This document shows, piece by piece, positions 54,851 through 64,000 of a DNA stretch of 64,000 nt. The translations under genes and the position numbers were made by a program. How positions within the stretch are numbered: position 1 is the first letter of the stretch; every line of letters begins with the position of its first letter. This DNA is from Boswellia sacra. Its lineage: Eukaryota > Streptophyta > Magnoliopsida > Sapindales > Burseraceae. The stretch is taken from the NCBI GenBank assembly GCA_013180625.2, contig SNVD02011387.1, positions 47,569 to 111,568 on the forward strand, read 5' to 3'. The notes beneath the pieces are model-generated. The model had not been told where the DNA came from, ran no database searches, and saw nothing but the letters and a program-made list of their open reading frames with translations.

Positions 54851-57800
54851 TATTGAATCATAATTTATTTTTATATTAAAACAATGATTCAGATGATGAA
54901 ATTTTAAATTGAGAAAAAAAGTTTCCATTGTTCACATTTACCTACAAATTTGATGGGAGTTTACAAACTGAAATGTATTATGACATGATTAAGAAATATG
55001 TTAAGGATTGATATTATTGAGTTTTAGGTAAAAACACTAATCATAATAATAAAAATACCGCTACCAAGATTTGAACCGTGATTCTAAGTAAGAATTGTCA
55101 AATTGCTGCAACAAATTAAACAAGCATCTTTCAACAAGAAACTCTTGATAAATCCAGAGCTCTACAGTGTATAATCATAATTTTTATTTCTTAATGTTCT
55201 AAATCTTATGCTTAAAACTCTGAATTTTGAAGGAAAAAAGCATAATTTGTTTTCAGATTTTAACGTAAATCTTACATACTTAGAATTGCCAAAGTGCTAG
55301 CTACAAAAGAAATTTTAAAAATAATTCTCTAGATGATGAAATTTTAAATGGAAAAAAAAAGAAGAAATTTTCATTGCCAAGATTTGAACCTGGATTCTGG
55401 GGAAGTGAGAATTCCAAATTGCTACAACAGATTGAATAAATAATTTCAACAAGGAACTGGGGATAAATCCAATGTTCTATATTGTATCATCATAATTTGT
55501 AATTTTTAATTTTCTGAATCTTATGCTTAACATTTGGAATTTTAGAAGAGGAAGACAATAACTTGTTTTTAGAATTTAACGTAAATCTTACGTGCTCAAA
55601 ATTGTTAAAGTTCTAGCTACAAAAGAATTAATCTATAATTCTTGTAAACAAGTTACTGACAGTAAAGAGTATCATTGATATTGAATCATAATTTATTTTT
55701 ATATTAAAATAATGGTAAAGATGATTAAATTTTAAATGCTGAAAAAAGGTTTCCATTCTTGACATTTGCCTACAAATTTGATGCGAGTTTACAAATTCAA
55801 ATGTTTTATGGCATAATTAGGAAATATGTCCATCTTTGATACATTTGAGTTTTAAGGGGAAAAAAATAATAATATATCAATAAAATTACCACTGCTAGGA
55901 CTTGAACTGGATTCTGTGTGTTGAATAAAAATTTTAAACGAGGAACTTGGGATAAATCCCATGTTCTACAATATATAATCATAATTTTTAATATCCCTAA
56001 ATCTTTTGCTTAACAATCTAGGTAGGGGTACTCCATGATTTTTTTTTTCCCAAAAAGTAGGGATAGGCACTAATAAAATTTGATTGATTCTTTATATACT
56101 TCCTGTAATTAAACATTTAACCTTTAAATTTCAACTTATTTACGATTATTTAACAGTTAAACTAAGAGAATGGTACTTTATAATTTTTTTTTAAAACATA
56201 GGGGTAGGTGATGAAAAAATTTGCAAAATATGTTAGGACGCATAATTTCGCCAAAACTATGGGGAGGTCCAGGTGATTTACCTAATTTTAAATGGCCAAA
56301 AAAGGTTTCCTTTGTTGACATTTGCCTACAAATTAATTTGATGCGATTTTACAAATTCAAATGCATTATGACATACTTAAGAAATACGGCAAGGTTTGAT
56401 GTTATTGAGTTTTAAGTAAAAACTAATAAAAAAATAATGATAAGAATTATGCTGCCAAGATTTGAACCTAGATTGAAAAAGAGATAGGACAACCAATTTG
56501 CTACAACAAACTCAATAAAAATTATAAACGTAAAAACTTGATAAATCAAAAGCTCTGCGGTGTATAATCACGATTTTTTGTATTTTTTTTTAATATTCTA
56601 AATATTATGCTCAAAACTTGAAAGTTTAACCAAAGAAAACAATCATTTGTTATCAAATTTTGACATAAATCTTACGTACTTTGAATTGTGAAAGTGCTAG
56701 ATATAAAAGAATTAATCTTAAATTCTAGGAAATGAGTTGTTGGCAATAAAAATTGCCATTGATATCGAATCATAATTTACTTTTATATCAAAATAATGCT
56801 TAAGATGACGAAATTTTAAATGGAAAAAAAGGTTTCCGTTGTTGACATTTGCCTACAAATTTGATGCCAATTTACAAATTCAAATATGTTATGACATAAT
56901 TAAGAATTAGTTTAAGGTATGATGTTATTGAGTTTTAAGTAAAAACTAATAGAAAAATAACATAAGACTTCTGTTGCTTGGATTTGAACCTAGATTCTAA
57001 GAGAGAGAGAGAGAGAAATAACCAAATTGCAACAATGGATTCTATAGAAATTATAAATAGCAAAAACTTGATGAATCCAACGCTTTGTGGTCTATAATCA
57101 TGATTTTTTGTTTTTAATTTTTAATTCTTATGCTTGAAACTTTGGATTTTAAGGAAAGAAAGCACTATTTTTTTAATTTTTAACGTAAATCATACGTACT
57201 GGGATTTGTCAAAGTGCAGGCCATAAAAGAATTAATCTACAATTCAAATAATGCTCAAGACGATGTTATTGAATCATAATTTATTTTCACATTAAAATAA
57301 TGCTCAAGACAATGATACTTTGAATGGCCAAAAAAGGTTTCCATTGTTGACATTTGCCTGCAAATTTGACAAGAGTTTATAAATCCATATGCATTATGGC
57401 ATAATTAAGAAATGCATCAAATATTGATGTTATTGAGTTTTAAGTAAAAACTACTAAAAGAAATAATGATAAGAATTCCGCTGCCAGGATTTGAACCTGG
57501 ATTCAGAAAAAAGAGATTGTAACCAAATTGTTGCAACAGGTTAAAAAAAAAACTTACGATAAAATGTTGATAAATCTAATGCTCCGCTGTGTTTAATCAT
57601 AAATTTTTTGCTTTTGATATTCTAAATCTCATGTGTAAAACTCAAAATTTTAAGGAACAAAACAATAATTCATTTTCAAATTTTAATGTAAATATTGCAT
57701 GCTTAGAATTGTCAAAGTGCTAGCCATAAAAGAATTAATCTACAATTTGGTAAATAAGTTGTTGACAATAAAAAGTGTCATTGATATTGAATCATAACTT

Positions 57801-59755
57801 ATTTTTATATTAAAATAGAGCTCAAGACGATAAATTTTAAATGGCAAAAAGAGTTTTCAATTGTTGACATTTGCCTACAGATTTGATGCAACTTTACAAA
57901 TTCAAATGTACTATGGCATAACTAAGAAATTCATTAAGGTTTGATGTCATTGAGTTTTAAGCAAGAAAAAAAACAATAAGCATTCCGCTACCAGGATTTG
58001 AACCTGAATTCAGATAAAAAGGGAATAACCAAATTCCTATAATGTATACAATAAAAATTTTTAACAACAAAATCTTGATAAATCCAATGGTTTGAGCTGT
58101 ATAATCATAATTTTTTTTGACATTCCGGATCTTATGCTTAAAAATTAGAATTTTATGGAGCAAAACAATAATTTTTTTTCAAATTTTAATGTAAATCTTT
58201 CGTACTTAGAATTGTCAAAAGGCTACTATATATAAAAAAATTAATCTACAATTTCAGTAAATAAGTGTTTACAATAAAAAGTGTCATTGATATTGAATCA
58301 TAATTTATTTTGATATTAAAATAAAGCTCAAGGCAAAGAAATTTTAAATGACGAAAAAAGGCTTTAATTGACATTTGCCTAAAAATTTTAATCGAGTTTA
58401 TAAAATCAAATGTATTATGACATAACTAAGAAATACGTTAAGGTTTGATGTCATTAAGTAAACAAAGAAACAAAATTCCGCTACCAAGATTTGAACTAGA
58501 TTCAGAGAAGGAAAGAGTAACCAAATTCCTATAATGTATACAACAAAGAAAAATTTTAATGACAAAATCATGATAAATAAAATGCTCTATGGTGTATAAT
58601 CATATTTTCTGTTTTTAATATTCTAAAACTTATGGTCAAAACTCATAATTTTAAGGAACAAAACAATAATTTTTTTGCATATTAAAATTTGATGCGAATT
58701 TACAAGTTCAAATGTATTATGACATGATTCAGAAATATGTTAAGGTTTGATGTTATTGAGCTTTAAGTAAAAACTAATTAAAAAAATATCAATAAGAGTT
58801 CGACTGCCAAGATTTGAAACTTGATTTAGAGAAAGAGAGAATAACCCAATTGCTACAATGGATTCAATAAAAATTTTTAATGACAAAGTCTTGATAAATC
58901 CAATGCTCTGCAGTGTATGATCGTAAGTTTTTGTTGCTAATATCCTACGTCTTATGCTTGAAACTTAGGATTTTAAGGGAAGAAAATAATTATTTCTTTT
59001 TAGATTTTAAAGTAAATCTTACATAGTTAGAGTTGTCAAAGTGAAAGAATTAAACTACAATTTTGGTAAATAAGTTGTTGACAATAAAAAGCATGTTGAC
59101 ATTGAACCTTAGTTTATTTTCAGATTTAAATAATGCTCAAGAAGCTAGTATTTTAAATGGCCAAAAAAGGTCTCCAATGTTGACATTTGCCTACAAATTT
59201 GATGCTGAGTTCACAAATTCAAATGCATTATGATATAATTAAAAAATGCTTTAAATTTTGATGTTATTAAGTTTCAAGTAAAAACTAATAAAAGAAATAA
59301 TGATAAGAATTCCATTGCTAGGATTTGAACTTGGATTTAGAGAAAGGGAGAGTAACCAAATTTTTGCACAAATTAAAAAAAAAGAAATTTAACAATAAAA
59401 TCTTGATAAATCCAATGCTTTGCGGTGTATAATCATAATTTTTTTTTCAATTAATATTCTAAATCTTATGCTTGAAACTCATAATTTTAAGGAACAAAAC
59501 CATATTTTTTTGCAGATTATAACGTAAATCTTACATACTTAGAATTGTCAAAGTGCTAGAGCTATAAAAGAATTAGTCTACAATTCTGGAAAACAAGTTG
59601 TTGGAGTGTCATTGATATTGAATCATAATTTACTTTTATATTAAAATAATGCTCATGAAATTGAAATTTTAATTGCAAAAAACGGTTTCCATTGTTGACA
59701 TTTGCCTACAAATTTGATGCAAGTTTACAAATTCAAATGTTTCATGACAACTAAG
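54851..59755. repeat. tandem repeat array, ~510-bp unit, about ten copies
   Basis: Each unit runs 'ttgaatcataatttattt', 'gttgacatttgcctacaaatttgat' type, 'gttattgagttttaag', a tRNA-like module, 'cttgataaatccaatgct', 'gtgtataatcata', 'aatcttatgctt', 'taacgtaaatcttac' and 'attgtcaaagtgctag'. The 'tgacatttgcct' anchor occurs near 54935, 55760, 56318, 56839, 57347, 57864, 58369, 59180 and 59696; spacings of about 505-520 dominate, and the two of ~810-830 hide units that lost the anchor (near 55380 and 58800). Copies are diverged, no ORF is conserved. Satellite-like, possibly a decayed array grown from one transposon. Confidence 0.85.
57478..57540 (-). other. tRNA-like module within the tandem unit (best copy)
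   Basis: On the minus strand the module contains GGTTCAAATCC (57487-57497), which fits the pol III B box, in a 5-bp T-stem (CCAGG...CCTGG), followed by 'AGCGG'. Upstream on that strand stands 'TTTGGTTAC', resembling the D-arm, with spacing as in a tRNA; other copies read 'TAGCAATTTGG'. The anticodon arm is not recognisable. Other copies lie near 55055, 55375, 55890, 56450, 56972, 57985, 58477, 58800 and 59310, all on the minus strand. Confidence 0.5.
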
Positions 59756-60520
59756 AAAATAGAAAATTTTGGAAAACGTGATATTTTGCGACAAATTTTT
59801 TTTGTCATGCAATATGGCCATTAGAGACAATATAAGATTTTGTCGTAAAAGAACTTAAACACCTTGTTTGCTCCACTATGGATGATATAAAACTTTTACG
59901 ATGAAAAAATTTTGTACCAAAAGGTTCTTGAAAGTTGTCCCACTTAGCCTTTTGCAATGAATGTTTTGTTGCAGTAGAAGACATTTTGAGATGAATATTT
60001 TGTCGCAAAAAAAGTTTTCTAACATTATCCGACCGAGAACCCATCCAATCTTTCGATACAAATCTGTCATCGATATATGAGAACTTTTGCGATGAAAAAA
60101 TTTCGTAGCGAAAGGTTCTAAAAAATAATATATCAAAAAATTTGCCTAACTTTCCATGACGAGTTTTTCTTCACAAAAGGTCTTACATTGAGACAAAAAT
60201 ACTTCGTTGCAAAAGGTAATTTAATATTTCTTTGTGAAAGGTTCTCTATCTACAACTTTGTTTGACCTTTTGCAACGAATTTGGTCTTCTATTGCAGCAA
60301 AACTTCACTGAGAAAGCTTTTGCAAAATAACCAACAATGTTTTCCAACCTCTTGTGACGAAGTTTTGAAACGATATACAACCGTTTATGATGAAAAATTA
60401 GTTGCAGAAGGTTTTGTACTTAAATACTTCGTTTAAGCTTCTACGACAATTTTTTTTGGTCGTAATATATGACTTTTTGCGAGGAAATATTCATCACAAA
60501 AAGTTTTGTGAGATTTATAA
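59756..60520. repeat. 'ttttgcgacgaaa'-type subterminal repeats, CACTA-like
   Basis: A dozen or so degenerate direct and inverted copies of 'cttttgcgatgaaaaaatttcgt' and 'ttcgtcgcaaaagg' (for example 59890-59925, 59997-60010, 60082-60120, 60200-60218, 60470-60500). Such motifs fill the ends of plant CACTA (En/Spm-like) transposons. I do not see the CACTA terminus itself nor a transposase, so a non-autonomous or truncated copy is likely. Confidence 0.5.
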
Positions 60521-61029
60521 TTAGCCTATATTTATTAGGTATACTTTTTCTTCATCTTAACATATATGCAATTAACACTATATAAACTTGTTGTAAAATA
60601 AATTTATTATCACGGGCAGAGTTAGGATTTATGTTTTGGGGGGGCCAAAAACTAATATCGTCTTTTAACTTTATTGATTTCAAAGTTATAAATTGATGTT
60701 AAGAGTTCAAAATTAAAAGAAATAAATAAAATTTATATTACTGACACATCTAATTTTTTTTTTTCAAATTAATCATACACAAAATTCAAAACTGCAAGGC
60801 TCAAAAATGCAAACTAAAATAGTTTTCTTTTATTTAATTCAAGAAATAATGCTGCTCTTCTATTCTTTAAAATTGAACATAAAATAATTATATACAAGAT
60901 TTATTTATTGGGGAATGAAAGAAATATAAAAGGAGTTTGATATTCTGCGAGTGAATATTTGAGAGTTAGACAAGTAGGAATCTTTAAATAACGTGATTCT
61001 AAAATATAAATAATTTTATTAAACACTTT

Positions 61030-61275
61030 TAAAACACTTTAGTGAAATCTGCAAGTGTTGAGTGTCGGTTGACTTGATAGAGCTCGACACTACTTGACAT
61101 GCAAGTGTCGAGTGTCGGATGATGCATCCGACACTCGATGTCTTTGAAAATAGACTGATATCAAGTGTTGGTTGTGAATCTCGACATAGACTCGACATGT
61201 AAGTATCGAGTGTCGGATGACTCAATAGAGCTCGACACGACTCGACACTTACATGTCGAGTCGTGTCGAGCGTTT
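61030..61275. repeat. cluster of 'ctcgacac / gtgtcgag' inverted repeats
   Basis: At least eight copies of GTGTCGAG, its complement or near variants. Two perfect hairpins: 12-bp arms at 61109-61120 and 61126-61137 (5-nt loop), and 18-bp arms at 61230-61247 and 61254-61271 (6-nt loop). GC-richer than its surroundings. No coding content. Confidence 0.8.
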
Positions 61276-61647
61276 TGGCAGGTTGCTTGTTTTAGCTTTG
61301 TTTTTTTGCCTTTTTGCATCATATTTAACTATAATGGCCTTATATAGCATGGGTAATTTTGACATCCCTAGATTGGTATGTTTTTATTGTCGTGAGTTGT
61401 TTACCTTGATGTGTTTATTATTGTTGTCGGCATGTACTTGTTGATTTTGTTTGTTGGTGACTTGGTATTATTTGTTGAATATAGTTTACTTGGAAATTTT
61501 AGATTTTGAATGGAATGATGGTTTTTTAGTAGTTGATTCTTACACCGGTAACCAACACAGTAACATGTAAATAAAAATAAATATAATGTCAACACTTTAA
61601 CGAAACCAAACCAACAAGATGATAGCACACAAGATCTACTTCCTACA

Positions 61648-64000
61648 TGTAACACCCCTACATCTAAATAAAAATATTGTAAAATATTATAATTTGTCAT
61701 AATCACCTCTATAAATTACTTGTAAGTTCAAATACTTAACTTTTTTTCATTTACATCCTAATACTGTGCAGGGCGGGGCGGGTCCAACGGGTCTGAAGGG
61801 TGGACCCAGGCCCGGACCCTCCTCGAACGGGTCAACATATTTAGAAACCCAAACCTGCCCCTAAATTCAAAATAAACGGGTCAAGATCCGCCCCTAAAAC
61901 ACGGGTCGCACTGGAGCTCCGGACCCGGCTGTTCATTTTGCCATCCCTAGAGGAGAGGGAGGAGGGTGCGGCAATTAAAGAAATCGCGTGGCCGTTCCCT
62001 TCAATCCAACTTTTCTTAAGGAGCCACATACCTACTTGGGGTAGCCATGGCCTCCTCCGGCTTGTATGTAGCTCCGCCTCTATTTATAATGATATATACT
62101 AATGGTGTAAAATTAATAAAACTTCTAAGTGAATGTGCATTTTAAGCCATAAGTTCATTTTATATAATGTGTAAATAATATACTTTTTATATTGAGTGAC
62201 TCTATTTGCAAAGCCCATGAGATTAAATAGCCAAAGCCCAATAATTGTAAGCAACACATATTTTATCTATAAGCCAAACTCGGTCCAGCCCATTATTTCT
62301 TCTTGCTTTTAATTGCAATTATTCTAGACTAAATAAAAAAAAAACAATTATAGAGGAGGAAGGATCCAGAGAGGCAAACGTGAGAAGGGGGATAGAAAGC
62401 TTTAGAGGAAGTGACAAATTTTGGGAGCAATTTTGAGGGCTTTCTCAAGGTAATTCTTTCATCTTTAACCCAAATTAGATTATATATTTTGATTCCTAAC
62501 TATAGATATGAATTTAGAGGAGTTATTTGACATTTGGAGAATTTTTTAGAGAGAGAAACTAGAGAGAGGGAAGGAAGATCAAGATGAAATTGAAGTCTTA
62601 TATAAGGTAGTTGATCATTTTCTTGATATTTATGGTTTGTCTTGGTGAATTTTAAGGTTTAAGATGTTGAAATAAAATCTAAGGTTCTGTGAACAGTGTA
62701 TATTTTCGAAAATTGCTGCAGTTTGTTGTGTTAGAATCTGATTCTCTAATTTATATATGTTAAAATAGACATCCTAAGGATTTGTATAAAGTTGGATTTA
62801 TTGAAAAATGTTGAGTATGCAATTTTATATGAATTTTTGAAGTTTACTGTTCACTACTGGAAACTTAGTTTTTCTGCAGAAAATCAGTTTTGGGTAAATT
62901 ATTTGAGGTATCTAGAGGTCTTCAAAAATTATGAAATTTGAGATACTGGTTTGTATATGTCTACTTTAAATCTGGAGAGTTTTGTGATTCTAGAAATTTA
63001 TTACAAATTATCATGTATTTTAGAAAAGGGAGATGTCAGTTATGAAAACGAATTTACAGAATTTTTGTATCTAGAAACATGAAGATTTTGAGGTACCTAA
63101 TGAACTTAGAATGCTATGAAATTTTATATGGCATTAGATATGTATGTGTAGAAGGTCTTATAAAATCTTAAACCATTTTGATAAGCCAATTATTCATTAA
63201 AAATCAGAGAACAAGAACTGCTCTGTTTAAGAAATTGGGAAATATAGTTAATTAGGATTGATTGGATTAAGATATGAAGTTGGATATTGAGAATTTTAAA
63301 CATTCAAGTTGATTACGAATTGAATATGATGTGATGAGCTCTTTTATAATGTTAGGACAAGGAATGATTGATTCTTTGTTGAAGCATGTGGCCAGCTAGG
63401 TGGACCGTCGACGTTGGAATCAACTGCGAGCTAACCCAGTTGTGCAACCAAATTAGTGAGTAGAAAAGTATTTTATTTTATGGGTTATAATGATTTCTCT
63501 GAATATTATTTTTATGGATATTTTAGAAAGTTTTAGAGAGAGTAGATGATTTATTTTTCTGGATAATTAAGGAATATGTTTTAGTATTTACTTAGTTATG
63601 TTTATTTAGCATTTTATAGAATTCTCAAGAATTTTAGCGAATTTAGAAGAATTCGAGTTAGTTTCTTTTGTATTTCTTGAGTGTAGATAGACCCATTTGT
63701 TATATTTGCTTTCAATCTTAAGATATTTTAAAGCTAGTTTTCAAAATGGTTGTAGACATGAATTTTAGTTTTAAAATTAGTTTTTGAACAAAAATATAAC
63801 ATTTAGAAAAGAAAAATCAGATTTTATATTTGAAGTGCATTTTAGTTTTCAGAAAGTTATAATTCGTAAATTTAAAGAAAGTGTGAAAGCATTGATATTT
63901 AAAGTTTTCATAGTCATTTGACTCAAGGATTTCTTCACGTATTTAGAAATGTCCTTTTAAATGTTTGTCCTGGATTAATTCAAATAATACAAATATTTTC
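61648..64000 (+). repeat. possible chromovirus-type LTR running off the window
   Basis: 'tgtaacacccctacatc' at 61648 resembles the usual start of Del/Tekay-type LTRs (TGTAACACCC). The downstream 'gctaacccagttgtgc' and 'ttagtgagtagaaaag' (63434-63468) are also reminiscent of such LTRs. No second copy, primer site or pol domain is visible. 62090-64000 has no gene that I can support. Confidence 0.25.
61769..61952. repeat. GC-rich MITE-like insertion ending 'ttgccatcccta'
   Basis: A GC-rich block ('gcggggcgggtccaacgggt', 'ggacccaggcccggaccc', 'acgggtcgcac') inside AT-rich DNA, ending 'cattttgccatccctag'. A common plant MITE has 'tagggatggcaa' as terminal inverted repeat; only the right end is seen here, the left being replaced by 'tgtgcag'. 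Confidence 0.4.

Larger units (their letters stand above)
60613..62085. mobile_element. candidate element with imperfect terminal inverted repeats
   Basis: 'gggcagagttaggatttatgt' at 60613 and the inverse of 'tgtagctccgcctct' at 62070-62085 match as an imperfect inverted repeat (ggcrgagytа-like start, then G-rich 'ggggggcc'). The flanks 'atttattat' and 'atttataat' could be a 9-bp duplication with one mismatch. The ends resemble a common plant repeat of the 'ggcggagctaggatttttg..ggggggcc' kind. No transposase. Weak evidence for the full span because other repeats lie inside. Confidence 0.3.

Noticed and set aside
57478..57540. A functional tRNA gene on the minus strand
   Set aside because: Only T-arm and D-arm-like words are recognisable; no anticodon stem and acceptor stem can be paired, and the copies vary freely.
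54851..59755. CRISPR-like array from regular repeats
   Set aside because: Units are ~510 bp, AT-rich and diverged in a plant genome; they are a tandem satellite-like array.
61019..61706. Short ORFs around the 'gtgtcgag' cluster as small genes
   Set aside because: They are produced by the inverted repeats and by chance open frames in AT-rich DNA; no homologous copy or recognisable domain.

Overview
This is plant nuclear DNA made almost entirely of repeats. It holds nested Ty3/gypsy LTR retrotransposons of the Athila and Tat types, a ~510-bp tandem repeat array and several MITE- or transposon-like stretches. The elements have primer binding sites complementary to plant tRNA-Asp, long (~1.4-1.55 kb) LTRs and a plant mobile domain fragment, all pointing to an angiosperm; the species cannot be told. 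I see no intact host gene and no RNA gene.

Layout. 1-805 is an LTR-like fragment (D1). 806-3845 is a decayed minus-strand Tat-like element. About 4.3-14.7 kb is a decayed plus-strand Tat-like element (E) with gag, protease, RT, a second (archaeal-type) RNase H and integrase. 14747-25935 is Athila-type element A. 25936-26747 is D2, a relative of D1, interrupted by Athila-type element B (26748-39348, TSD cttag). 39.6-40.4 kb is a plant-mobile-domain fragment. About 41.0-54.8 kb is an E-type LTR interrupted by element C (42907-54457, TSD tgggc), a relative of A. 54851-59755 is the tandem array. 59756-60520 looks like CACTA subterminal repeats. The rest to 64000 is MITE-like and LTR-like sequence.

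The notable system: A, B and C each carry two extra genes between integrase and the 3' UTR, in the same order. ORFX has a conserved C-x2-C-x4-C-x3-C motif and no function I can name. After it comes an intronless copy of LOG (LONELY GUY), the enzyme that releases active cytokinin from its riboside monophosphate. A and B belong to clearly different families (different LTRs), yet share the cassette, and their LOG codons differ mainly at synonymous sites. This suggests the cassette was acquired before the families split and was kept under selection. All three present LOG copies are broken. A conserved in-frame tail lies beyond a TAG shared by all three ORFX copies, and an intron-like T-rich stretch lies between that tail and LOG.

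Assembly caution: 34388-34425 in element B is exactly the 38-bp Tn5 mosaic-end junction of Nextera mate-pair libraries. It is an artefact that replaces part of ORFX.
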